A stretch of DNA of 39,933 bases from Deltaproteobacteria bacterium (GTDB taxonomy: Bacteria; Desulfobacterota; Syntrophobacteria; BM002), in NCBI GenBank assembly GCA_020347625.1, contig CP070735.1, forward strand, positions 2,070,474-2,110,406, given 5' to 3'. Positions 7,201 to 14,603 of this stretch are shown one piece after another. The stretch's first letter is position 1, and each line of letters starts with the position of its first letter. The position numbers and the translations under genes were made by a program. Under the pieces are notes generated by a model that worked only from the letters and a program-made list of their open reading frames with translations, ran no database searches and was not told the DNA's origin.

Positions 7201-7821
7201 TCATTCATCGCGTTCGTTCACAAAGCTTTCAAGAGCTTCCAGCACAGCCTCATCCATTTGGGAAAAATGAACGCCGATGATATATCCTCCTCCATTCTGT
7301 TTGGGTCTCGACCAAACCACCTCTCCTTTTAGAGGAATGACACCGTGCCGAGACGAATTCAGCTTTGTACGAAACACACTACCAACTTTGAGATTGGTTG
7401 GTGAGTGCAACCGCATGCCCCCCAAGCTGATATTAAGAATTTTAATATTCTTTGACTGAGAAGTCTCGTCTGATATTAGTTGTTCTGGCGGTAGTTCGTT
7501 TCGCGGGTGCTCACGTCTTTCGGGCAAGTTCACCTGAATACCCGCCCCTCTGATGAGTGAATAGAGGTAGTCAACCAAGCCGGTCAACCGTATCTGACTT
7601 TCCGTTGACCTATCTTGTTTCACATGACTTTCAACGTTTTGGTGGAGGGTGGAAATCTCAAGAAGCAAATTATCTAATTGAACCCTGCGCTCCCTGTTCA
7701 TTCCTGAGGTATTGATGCTATTGATCAGCGGTCTGAGGGTGAACTTGATCTTTTGTTCTAGAAGGTCAAGCTGTTCTTTTACGGAACCTCCCATTTGGCC
7801 AGCCTGTGTTGGGGTTCCCAA
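7201..7821 (-). CDS. PilZ-domain protein (predicted c-di-GMP receptor)
   Basis: The 206-residue protein has a helical N-terminal half (about residues 12-95), possibly a coiled coil. A C-terminal PilZ domain follows, carrying both c-di-GMP-binding motifs: RRxxxR (R102-R107, RREHPR) and NxSxxG (N130-G134, NISLGG). PilZ proteins bind c-di-GMP and alter motility, exopolysaccharide or partner proteins. The target is not evident. The TTG start at 7821 is backed by aaggaaa about 10 bases upstream; an internal ATG at 7794 lacks a ribosome site. Confidence 0.85.
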   Translation of the reverse strand: MGTPTQAGQMGGSVKEQLDLLEQKIKFTLRPLINSINTSGMNRERRVQLDNLLLEISTLHQNVESHVKQDRSTESQIRLTGLVDYLYSLIRGAGIQVNLPERREHPRNELPPEQLISDETSQSKNIKILNISLGGMRLHSPTNLKVGSVFRTKLNSSRHGVIPLKGEVVWSRPKQNGGGYIIGVHFSQMDEAVLEALESFVNERDE

Positions 7822-8166
7822 GCTTTTGTATCTTTCCTTTGTATAAATAACCTCTTATAAGATTGCTTTTTGTTTAACACGATTTTTTCCCATTCGCAAG
7901 TAAAGAACACATTCCAGGAGCTTCCACAAAATGGATAGTTGATAGAAAAGGAGTTTTGACTTAAGGGGAAAATTAAACAATTTTTCTTGACGAAGCCTCC
8001 GGCTATATTATAGTTAACCTCGTTCGTCGTAGTAGTTTCACTTCAGATGATTGCGCTTGGTCTTGCTGGTGGCTGAGGTGTTTGTACCGCCGGTCATTGA
8101 CAAAGATCCATCTGAGGGCTTGATTGCCGGGGAAACCACCAAAATTGATATGAAAGGACTTGCCCG
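7822..8166. other. 345-bp gap between divergent genes
   Basis: No gene is supported. The gap is AT-rich on the PilZ side. It holds a good plus-strand promoter at 7987-8014 and then a leader of about 145 bases before the small acidic protein. I see no terminator or recognisable RNA fold in the leader. Confidence 0.45.
7987..8014 (+). promoter_or_regulatory. Sigma-70 promoter
   Basis: TTGACG (7987-7992), a 16-bp spacer and TATAGT (8009-8014) point toward the small acidic protein and the DciA-type gene. Transcription would begin near 8021, leaving a leader of about 145 bases. Confidence 0.6.
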
Positions 8167-8478
8167 ATGGACTTCGATCTGTACGAAGGTCTGTACATCT
8201 TCGAGATAACACTTGGCTATCAGGTGGGTGATGAGGAACACATGACTGTTCCCTTCATCCTCAGAGCCGACGATTCAGATGATGCGGAGGAGCGCGTTCA
8301 CGAATATCTGGAAATAAACCAACTCGCCGGTAAGTTTTGGATTGCCGAAATTACCGAGCCATTTGATCCCGAGGAGTACCAGACCCACGTTGATGAGGGA
8401 GAAAGAGAGCGTTGGGACCGTCTGGAAGACTATAGCGAGGAAGACTTTCTGGAAATACTTCACTCTGAAGATCTGTGA
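8167..8478 (+). CDS. Small acidic protein of unknown function
   Basis: The 103-residue protein is strongly acidic (clusters DDSDDAEE, DEGERERWDR, DYSEEDF) and has no signal peptide or membrane segment. Regular alternation in the first 60 residues (LYIFEITLGYQV, MTVPFILRA) suggests a small alpha-beta fold. It is preceded by a good promoter with a long leader and is followed after 92 bases by the DciA-type gene on the same strand. I do not recognise a family. Confidence 0.6.
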   Translation: MDFDLYEGLYIFEITLGYQVGDEEHMTVPFILRADDSDDAEERVHEYLEINQLAGKFWIAEITEPFDPEEYQTHVDEGERERWDRLEDYSEEDFLEILHSEDL

Positions 8479-8570
8479 CCAATTCCCGGCGATTCAGGGC
8501 TCTTTGCGGTGGGCTTATGGGCGATGTCTTTCTACAACAGTTGCTTTAGTGCTGGAAGGTAGCAAGCCTT

Positions 8571-9062
8571 TTGAAAAAAAAAGATCCAGAACATATCGGC
8601 ACGATTCTCAAACAACTCTTCAGTGAACACGAGTGGGAAGAACAACTGAAAGCCTCCCTCACCCTGCTCCAGTGGCAGGAAGTTGTGGGAACTCAGATTG
8701 CCAGGCAGAGCCAACCCGAGTACCTAAAGGACGGCATACTCCATGTTAGAGTGGAAAACTCTGTGTGGCTTAACCATCTCCGTTTTCTGGGGGAGGAACT
8801 CCGGCACAAGTTAAACAAAAAACTATCCTCTTCCTCTGTAGAGATAAGTGAGATACGCTTTCGCCAGGGTCCTCTGGATCCGGTTACTACACCACCGGTC
8901 TCAACTGAGCCCAAAGCCCCCACGATTACCCGAGCCCCCAGCGAACCACCCCCACCCCTAGACCCAGAGCAGAAAAGGCTTCTCGAAACAATTCCAGATT
9001 CTGATCTGCGCAAGGCTTTAGAGATGCTGCTCAGAAGGCAGCGGGACCATTCTCGTACATAG
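8571..9062 (+). CDS. DUF721/DciA-type protein (putative replicative helicase loader)
   Basis: Residues 10-100 match the DUF721 pattern: an N-terminal helix, W-x-E-V-V-G-x-x-I-A, then G-x-L-x-V-x-V-x-x-S-x-W with a following R-F-x-x-E-E-L. DciA proteins of this family help load the DnaB helicase in bacteria without DnaC; that role is established only for some members. A proline-rich linker (about 108-130) and a short charged helix end the protein. The start is TTG followed directly by a run of nine A, with ggaagg 11 bases upstream. The last 32 bases overlap the 3' end of the convergent methyltransferase gene. Confidence 0.75.
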   Translation: MKKKDPEHIGTILKQLFSEHEWEEQLKASLTLLQWQEVVGTQIARQSQPEYLKDGILHVRVENSVWLNHLRFLGEELRHKLNKKLSSSSVEISEIRFRQGPLDPVTTPPVSTEPKAPTITRAPSEPPPPLDPEQKRLLETIPDSDLRKALEMLLRRQRDHSRT

Positions 9063-9795
9063 CGTTCATCTCATCAGTGTAGCTGCCGTCACTCTGGCAG
9101 ATGGCAAACGGCTTATGCACCCGCAGCTCTTCTCCTCCCCCTTTTATTGACTCCAAATGTACCAGCTTGGCCTCTGCCTCTAAAGTCGTGTGGATGAGGG
9201 TCAGATGCTTTGGGGCAAACCCTCCAATACTGATTTCCCTGAGTAGATTGGGCAACCGCCGAGCCGGGTAGATTATCGCAAAACGTCCTTTTCGCGGTAG
9301 AAGCTGAGCAGCCGCCCGCACCACATCTGCAAGACTAGCAAATAACTCGTGCCGAGCGATCGCCCTTTCCTCATTGGGGTTTAACCTCCCGCTGCTAAGC
9401 CTACCGTATGGTGGATTACTCACCACCAGGTTGACTGGTCCCTCCACCATGCCGACTTGTAAGTTTCGCAGGTCTGCCTGGACAATACTAATCAGGTGCG
9501 AAAAGTTGTTTATATCCACATTCCGCCTCGCCATGGAAACAAACGATTCTTGAATTTCAATACCGGTGATGTATTCCGCTGGACTTCGAAAGGCGATCAG
9601 TAGCGGGATAACGCCACAGCCGGTGCCGAGGTCTACCACCCGATCCTGCGGACGGATCCGGGTGAGTCCAGTAAGCAACACGGCATCGATGGAGAAGCGA
9701 TAGCCCTTCTTGGGTTGGATGATTTTCAGACGCCCCTGGAAAACCTCGTCCAGGGTTTCCCCTTCCCGAATTCTGTAGGCATTAGATGGGCACAT
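9031..9795 (-). CDS. N6-adenine tRNA methyltransferase, TrmN6/YfiC-like
   Basis: The 254-residue protein is a class I SAM-dependent methyltransferase. The SAM loop is DLGTGCG (55-61), the acidic residue closing strand 2 is in GIEIQE (about 80-84), and the catalytic motif is NPPY (127-130), typical of N6-adenine methylation. The N-terminal phrase QPKKGYRFSIDAVLL is characteristic of the TrmN6 (YfiC) group, which modifies A37 of tRNA1-Val in E. coli. The tRNA target here is inferred. The ATG overlaps the end of the DUF1015 gene by 14 bases, so the two are translationally coupled. Confidence 0.85.
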   Translation of the reverse strand: MCPSNAYRIREGETLDEVFQGRLKIIQPKKGYRFSIDAVLLTGLTRIRPQDRVVDLGTGCGVIPLLIAFRSPAEYITGIEIQESFVSMARRNVDINNFSHLISIVQADLRNLQVGMVEGPVNLVVSNPPYGRLSSGRLNPNEERAIARHELFASLADVVRAAAQLLPRKGRFAIIYPARRLPNLLREISIGGFAPKHLTLIHTTLEAEAKLVHLESIKGGGEELRVHKPFAICQSDGSYTDEMNAMYENGPAAF

Positions 9796-11131
9796 CTTCG
9801 AGAGGATCCAAAAGATTCAGAACTGAACCGTCGATGACCTTTGGATAAAAATAGGTGGATTTGTGCGGCATGATCAATCGGGAATTTGCCACCTCTTGTA
9901 ACTGCTCAATTCTGGTATGATTTATCAAGAAGGCAACCTGGAAAAGACCACGGTCCACCTGCTCTATAGCCTCATAGGCGTCGTGCCGGTATTTGATCCT
10001 GGTTTCATCATTGAGTGTCCCCTCCTCCACATTGAGGAGTCCTTTGAGGATTAGCTCAGTAAGTACTACCACATCCAGTTTCTGCAGCGGTGGTTGCATG
10101 TGGCTACGCCAAAATTCATGATTGACGTCTTCTCGCAACTTCAGAAGGACGAACTGACCGGCTTGGGACTCATAAACGCCTATAAAATGACGATCGCCAG
10201 CAGAGTGTAAAGAGTTGAGGAATTCTTCAAGTGCCTGTTTACGGCTAGAACCATCGAAGGGAAAACGCACCACTTCGAAGTAATCAGCAGCCCGTGCCAG
10301 GAATGCGGCCATTTGAAACTGTGGCAAATCAACAAACATACGGTGCGTGGGATAAATGGACAGTCCCTCCTGGTTCATATCGGCCAGATACATCAGAACG
10401 AAGTTAAACGAGGCCCGCTTTCCCCTTTCAGGATGCTTCTCCTGCATGAGCTTCTGATAATTGAGAGCGGTCTCATAGCGATGATGACCGTCAGCAATGA
10501 AGAGTACTTTGTCCTTCATTGTGGCTGTCACACTCTGAATTACCTCTGCCTGGGTAACCCGCCACATCCGGTGATGAATACCACTGCTGTCCCGGAAGTC
10601 CAACACCGCTCCTTCTTCCCTGCCCTGACGCAAAGATTGGCTGACAATGCGGTCCGGGTCGGAGTAAAGAGCGAAGACCTGACTGAGGTTGGCTTTGCAG
10701 GCGCTCATGAGTCTTAACCGTTCAGACTTGGTCACCTCGTATGTGCGTTCGTGGGGAAGGACAGATCCATGGGAAAAATCTTCCAACCTAACCAGACAGA
10801 TGAAACCCTGCCGAGTTCTTGCAACGTTGGTTTGCTCCTGATAGCTAATCTCATAGTCGTAAAACGTTGGCGTGGGATCGAGAAGCAGTATTCCTTCCCG
10901 CTGCCAAAGTTCAAGCGTATTGGCCGCGCGGGTGTACCAGTTATTGTGCTCATTGTCGCCAGGCTTACTCTGCCCCAAGATCAGTCGGATAATGTTTTTG
11001 GGGTGACGGTTGTGGTACATCTCCTGTTCCTCTGGAGAAATCACGTCAAAAGGTGGCGTGATCACCTCAGCCATATTAGTGATCAATTTCTGATTGTAGA
11101 GCAGCCCCTTGAAGGGTGCAATTTCAGGCAT
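9782..11131 (-). CDS. DUF1015 family protein
   Basis: The 449-residue protein matches DUF1015 throughout: FKGLLYN near the N-terminus, VITPPFDVISPEEQ (about 23-36), LPHERTY followed by KSERLRLM (about 125-140), and FIADGHHRYETAL (about 210-222), which contains the family's most conserved DGHHRYE motif. The family is widespread in bacteria; its biochemical role is not settled. It is cytosolic, with no signal peptide. The gene sits between nadK and the TrmN6-like methyltransferase on one strand and overlaps the latter. The 82-base gap from nadK contains a heptad array. Confidence 0.85.
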   Translation of the reverse strand: MPEIAPFKGLLYNQKLITNMAEVITPPFDVISPEEQEMYHNRHPKNIIRLILGQSKPGDNEHNNWYTRAANTLELWQREGILLLDPTPTFYDYEISYQEQTNVARTRQGFICLVRLEDFSHGSVLPHERTYEVTKSERLRLMSACKANLSQVFALYSDPDRIVSQSLRQGREEGAVLDFRDSSGIHHRMWRVTQAEVIQSVTATMKDKVLFIADGHHRYETALNYQKLMQEKHPERGKRASFNFVLMYLADMNQEGLSIYPTHRMFVDLPQFQMAAFLARAADYFEVVRFPFDGSSRKQALEEFLNSLHSAGDRHFIGVYESQAGQFVLLKLREDVNHEFWRSHMQPPLQKLDVVVLTELILKGLLNVEEGTLNDETRIKYRHDAYEAIEQVDRGLFQVAFLINHTRIEQLQEVANSRLIMPHKSTYFYPKVIDGSVLNLLDPLEDVPI

Positions 11132-11176
11132 ATTCAGTTATCTCCGTTGGCGGCATGTAGTGGAAGCAAAAATTTT

Positions 11177-11210
11177 CAATCTGAAATCCGCAATCCGCAA
11201 TCCGCAATCT
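11177..11210. repeat. AATCNNN heptad array
   Basis: About five units in exact 7-base register (aatctga, aatccgc three times, aatct) fill the short gap between nadK and the DUF1015 gene, inside an apparent operon. Confidence 0.7.
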
Positions 11211-11213
11211 TTA

Positions 11214-12071
11214 TTACCGTTGTCCCCATTTAAGCTTATTTCTGAGAATGGTGAAATAATCTTCCTGGCGAGATTTAATCAGAAAGAAGGGTTCCGCCGC
11301 CTGCTTTACGATGACGAGATCATCCGCTTGCAATTCACAGCCCACCTGTCCGTCACAGGTCAGGGTAACGTCCGTCGCCTTGGCACCCACCCTGATTTCG
11401 ATGTAGGCATCGCCCGGCAGAACAATAGACCGATTGGTCAAGGAGAACTCACAAATGGGTGTTAAAATGATGCTCTCCGCCGTCGGGTACACGATGGGAC
11501 CACCGGCTGAAAGATTGTAAGCGGTTGATCCTGTTGCGGTTGCAACGATGAGCCCATCCGCCCGGTAAGTTGTCAGCGGAAGACCATCAATGGTGACCTC
11601 CAAGTCAACAATTCGGGCTAGAGCGGCCTTGTTGATAACCACGTCATTTAGAACTGTGCTGTCCAACAGACATTGACCCTCTCTGAAGAAGGTGGCCTGA
11701 AGGCGCATGCGCTTTTCTACTTCAAACCGTTCCGCCAAAATGTCTTCGAAGAAGCGGTAACATTCATCCATACTTACTTCGGTGAGAAAGCCCATTCCTC
11801 CGATGTTTACACCAAGAACCGGAATGGTTCGATCTTTCAGAAGCCTAGCCACGCTCAGCAAGGTGCCGTCACCCCCCAGAACCACCACAGCCACATTATC
11901 GGGTTGAATTTGCAAGGCAAATTCTTCAAGGCCGTTCTGTAGAGCGAGATGGGAAACGTTCTCGAGCAAATAAACTTGGACACCCCGTTTCTCAAACCAA
12001 CTTTTGATCTCTAGCCCGAGCTGGGCTGCAAGGTCATCACCCTTCTTCCGAATTATGGTAAGTTTGGCCAT
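11214..12071 (-). CDS. nadK: NAD kinase
   Basis: This cytosolic enzyme phosphorylates NAD to NADP. At 285 residues it is of normal length. The diagnostic GGDGT lies at 66-70, followed by the glycine-rich GVNIGGMGFL (about 87-96), the LNDVVI loop (141-146) that contacts NAD, and TATGSTAYNLSAGGPI (178-193). The ATG has a strong purine-rich ribosome site (gagggagaaggaaa). It heads a minus-strand group with the DUF1015 and methyltransferase genes. Confidence 0.95.
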   Translation of the reverse strand: MAKLTIIRKKGDDLAAQLGLEIKSWFEKRGVQVYLLENVSHLALQNGLEEFALQIQPDNVAVVVLGGDGTLLSVARLLKDRTIPVLGVNIGGMGFLTEVSMDECYRFFEDILAERFEVEKRMRLQATFFREGQCLLDSTVLNDVVINKAALARIVDLEVTIDGLPLTTYRADGLIVATATGSTAYNLSAGGPIVYPTAESIILTPICEFSLTNRSIVLPGDAYIEIRVGAKATDVTLTCDGQVGCELQADDLVIVKQAAEPFFLIKSRQEDYFTILRNKLKWGQR

Positions 12072-12361
12072 CAGTTTCCTTCTCCCTCACAGGCTTGCCA
12101 CAAAGGTTTTATCGGAATGCGCTCGCCTTTCATCTCTTAGCAGAAGTTAGCGGTGTGGGTCAACCGCTAGAGCCAGCGCAGACAATTCTTTCTCGGCTTG
12201 TAAAAGACTTTAACCATCTCATTAGACGCATCGCGGCGAATCATCTGCCAGGATATTTCTTGGCAAAAAAGAGAGTTGATAAATCATTTAATCTGAGCTA
12301 TACCTACGGCTTGCATGACCGAAGAAAGCGCATTTCAACATCGAGAGCGGAATAAATCAGC
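12072..12361. other. Divergent regulatory gap between nadK and the GGDEF gene
   Basis: The gap is 290 bp between two outward-reading genes. A plus-strand open frame (12095-12355) runs through it but starts with TTG, has no ribosome site and overlaps the promoter at 12276-12304, so I do not call it a gene. gcca/tggc at 12247-12264 forms only a weak hairpin. Confidence 0.4.
12276..12304 (+). promoter_or_regulatory. Sigma-70 promoter of the diguanylate cyclase gene
   Basis: TTGATA (12276-12281), a 17-bp spacer and TATACC (12299-12304) precede the GTG start at 12362 by a leader of about 50 bases. Confidence 0.5.
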
Positions 12362-13312
12362 GTGGACAAGGAAAATCGCTCGACATATACCATACTTTCT
12401 GTAGATGACGATGACGAGATGCTGGGGCTTCTCCATGAGGTAGTGAGCCAATTGGGTCACACCAGCGTCACCGCGCCAGACGGAATGGATGCTTTAGAGA
12501 AACTCAGAGAAGATCATTTCGACATCATCATCACCGACATCAACATGCCTCGAATGGACGGTATTGAGCTCACGAAACGAGTTAAGGCTGACTTGGACGA
12601 CATAGATGTACTGGTTGTTACCGGTTACCAAGCCGAATATAGATATACAGACGTCATTGAGCTGGGTGCTAGTGATTTCATTTCCAAACCTTTTAATGTC
12701 AACGAATTAGAGGCGAAGATAAACCGGATTATCCGAGAGCGTGAACTGCGAGCAGAGCTCAAGAGACTCTCCATCCGCGACGGACTCACCGGTCTCTACA
12801 ATCGCCGTTATTTTGATGAAAATCTGAAACGCGAGGCTAGTAGGGCTTTTAGGCAGCACTATGGTCTTTTTCTCCTTCTGGTAGATGTGGATAACTTCAA
12901 AGACTACAACGACAGATTTGGCCATCAGAAGGGAGACGACCTCCTCAAGGAACTGGCCAGGTTAATGATGCTGTATAGTCGAGACAATGTTGACTCGGTC
13001 TATCGATACGGTGGCGACGAGTTTGCCGTCATCATTCCTCACGCCAAACACAAGCAGGCAATGATGGTGGCGAGACGGCTGCGGAGCAAATTTAACGCAA
13101 GTAACCTGGGGCCAGCTTCTCTCAGCATGGGCATGGCCCAGTTGGAAGGTGGACTGAAGACGCTTGAAAGCGACCTCGAGAATCTACTTCGAACTGCTGA
13201 TCAGCACCTCTACATCGCCAAGAACAACGGCGGCGATCAGATTCGCGCCGCAGGCGAAAATTCCCACCTGGAAAACTCTCCCTACAACAAATCCACATAC
13301 CAGTCACATTAG
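12362..13312 (+). CDS. Receiver-GGDEF diguanylate cyclase
   Basis: The 316-residue protein joins a receiver domain (about 10-125; phosphoacceptor D59, K109) to a GGDEF domain (about 135-300) that makes c-di-GMP from two GTP. The active-site loop is the intact GGDEF at 217-221, with the metal-binding aspartate in LVDVDNFK (about 174-180). The usual inhibitory site, RxxD five residues before GGDEF, reads DNVD; the only arginine is one residue too far upstream (R207), so canonical product inhibition is probably lost. Phosphorylation of the receiver likely drives dimerisation, as in PleD/WspR. The start is GTG with a weak ribosome site. No kinase is adjacent. Confidence 0.92.
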   Translation: MDKENRSTYTILSVDDDDEMLGLLHEVVSQLGHTSVTAPDGMDALEKLREDHFDIIITDINMPRMDGIELTKRVKADLDDIDVLVVTGYQAEYRYTDVIELGASDFISKPFNVNELEAKINRIIRERELRAELKRLSIRDGLTGLYNRRYFDENLKREASRAFRQHYGLFLLLVDVDNFKDYNDRFGHQKGDDLLKELARLMMLYSRDNVDSVYRYGGDEFAVIIPHAKHKQAMMVARRLRSKFNASNLGPASLSMGMAQLEGGLKTLESDLENLLRTADQHLYIAKNNGGDQIRAAGENSHLENSPYNKSTYQSH

Positions 13313-13428
13313 GCTATTGCCTGATGCTCATCGGGTTCAATTCAAATCCCCCAGTCCTTTGATTTCATCTGCCATTGACTCTGACTGATCGGCCTGGGAT
13401 GTTGGCCGGCGATACCGACAAAAAGTAC

Positions 13429-13457
13429 TTGACAAAAAGAGAGCGAGACTTTATATA
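13429..13457 (+). promoter_or_regulatory. Sigma-70 promoter of the XRE-cupin gene
   Basis: TTGACA (13429-13434), a 17-bp spacer and TATATA (13452-13457) form a near-consensus promoter. Transcription would start around 13464, leaving a leader of only about 34 bases. Confidence 0.85.
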
Positions 13458-13464
13458 GGTCTTC

Positions 13465-13496
13465 TTTACTAAACTTTGTGTTTAGTGTTTGTAAAC
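13465..13496. promoter_or_regulatory. Probable autoregulatory operator of the XRE-cupin gene
   Basis: Repeated half-sites lie between the promoter and the ATG: TTTACTAAAC (13465-13474), GTTTAGT (13480-13486, inverted copy of ACTAAAC with a 5-base spacer) and GTTTGTAAAC (13487-13496, a palindrome around GT). A dimeric regulator bound here would block initiation. That the XRE-cupin protein itself binds is inferred from position. Confidence 0.6.
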
Positions 13497-13497
13497 T

Positions 13498-14049
13498 ATG
13501 GAGACACTCCTAAAAATAGGCGAAAAGATCAAAAGATTGCGCAAAGCTAATAACCTTACTCAGGAAGAGCTTGCCAATCGGGCTTATTTGACCAAGGGGT
13601 TCATCAGCCAGTTGGAGCGTGATCTCACTTCACCTTCCATTATTACCTTGAAGGGTATACTGGACGTTCTGGGCGAAGAACTGGCTGACTTTTTTCGAGA
13701 CGTTAAACACGAAAGCGTTCTTTTTGACAAAAAGGCCAGGGTCCTGAGCTCTACTTCAACTGAACAAATGATTGTGGAACTGCTCGTGCCCAGTGCTCAG
13801 AGCAGACTCATGGATCCGGTTTTGGTAAGCTTGGAACCAGGAACCTCCACCGAAACCCATCTCGGCCACGAGGGGGAGGAGTTCGGCTTCTTGATACAAG
13901 GGAGGGTAACGCTTTGGGTTGATAAGGTAGCTTACCGGATGCAAAAGGGGGACTGTTTCTATTTCGAGTCCGATAAGGAGCATCGGATGCATAACTCCGG
14001 CAAGACCACAGCGAAACTCCTGTGGGTTGTCTCTCCCCCCGTTTTCTGA
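13498..14049 (+). CDS. XRE-cupin transcriptional regulator
   Basis: The 183-residue protein has an N-terminal XRE helix-turn-helix (about 8-65; KIKRLRKANNLTQEELA, GFISQLERDLTSPSI). A C-terminal cupin barrel follows (about 105-180) with the metal-site-like ETHLGHEGEEFGFLIQG and a second conserved strand pair GDCFYFESDKEHRMHN. Family members such as PuuR sense small molecules, often polyamines or amino acids, and repress neighbouring genes. The next two genes are polyamine genes, so a polyamine effector is a reasonable inference. There is no clear ribosome site, and the start codon abuts the operator repeats. Confidence 0.88.
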   Translation: METLLKIGEKIKRLRKANNLTQEELANRAYLTKGFISQLERDLTSPSIITLKGILDVLGEELADFFRDVKHESVLFDKKARVLSSTSTEQMIVELLVPSAQSRLMDPVLVSLEPGTSTETHLGHEGEEFGFLIQGRVTLWVDKVAYRMQKGDCFYFESDKEHRMHNSGKTTAKLLWVVSPPVF

Positions 14050-14140
14050 TTGAGTTGGTAACCGCTTTAAGAATTGGGACTCAAGGATAATATTAAGATT
14101 TCGAGGGAAGGTAAAAGAAAGGTCAAGGGAGGTGGCAAAA

Positions 14141-14578
14141 TTGAAAAGGTCTGAATATGGTTTTGGAACTCATTTGATGATGGATGGATATGGATGTGAC
14201 CGTCAGCGGCTGGAGGACCTCTCTCTCATCTACAATTTTTTGAGCGAGTATCCCACTGAAATAGAAATGACCAAAATCATGCCCCCTTATGTATTTCGCT
14301 ATGACGCTAAAAACCATGAAGATTGGGGCATTTCAGGCTTCGTTCTTATAGCTGAAAGTCATATAAGCATTCACACTTTTCCTGAAAAAAATTACCTGAG
14401 CCTGGATATTTTTTCATGCAAAGATTTCGATTCAGATCATGCCATCTCCTACGTCAGTAAACTGTTTGCGGTGCAGAAGAGAGAAATCAAGCTTCTGGAC
14501 CGAGGCGCGGAATTTCCCAAAAACATCAGGCAATCTGCCCATATTGTCCGACAAGAGCGTCATTCCCTGGAGCATTGA
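14141..14578 (+). CDS. speH: S-adenosylmethionine decarboxylase proenzyme family (SpeH, class 1B)
   Basis: This is a pyruvoyl-dependent decarboxylase of about 145 residues. It self-cleaves at the glutamate-serine bond in AESHISIHTFPE: S73 would become the pyruvoyl group, with H78 and C93 as the processing and catalytic residues (S63, H68 and C83 in the Thermotoga enzyme; spacing identical). The expected product is decarboxylated SAM, the aminopropyl donor for spermidine. Some archaeal homologues decarboxylate arginine instead. I prefer the TTG at 14141, 8 bases after aagggagg; the GTG at 14132 overlaps that ribosome site. speB follows 25 bases later. Confidence 0.9.
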   Translation: MKRSEYGFGTHLMMDGYGCDRQRLEDLSLIYNFLSEYPTEIEMTKIMPPYVFRYDAKNHEDWGISGFVLIAESHISIHTFPEKNYLSLDIFSCKDFDSDHAISYVSKLFAVQKREIKLLDRGAEFPKNIRQSAHIVRQERHSLEH

Positions 14579-14603
14579 CTCTGTAAACACGGTTTCTCTC
14601 TTT

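Noticed and set aside
7201..7793. ATG start at 7794 for the first PilZ protein
   Set aside because: There is no ribosome site before it, whereas the TTG at 7821 has aaggaaa at a fitting distance.
11177..11210. CRISPR-like array
   Set aside because: The units are only 7 bases with no unique spacers of CRISPR length, and no cas gene is present.
12095..12355. 86-residue open frame between nadK and the GGDEF gene
   Set aside because: It has a TTG start without a ribosome site, no family resemblance, and it overlaps the TTGATA-TATACC promoter.
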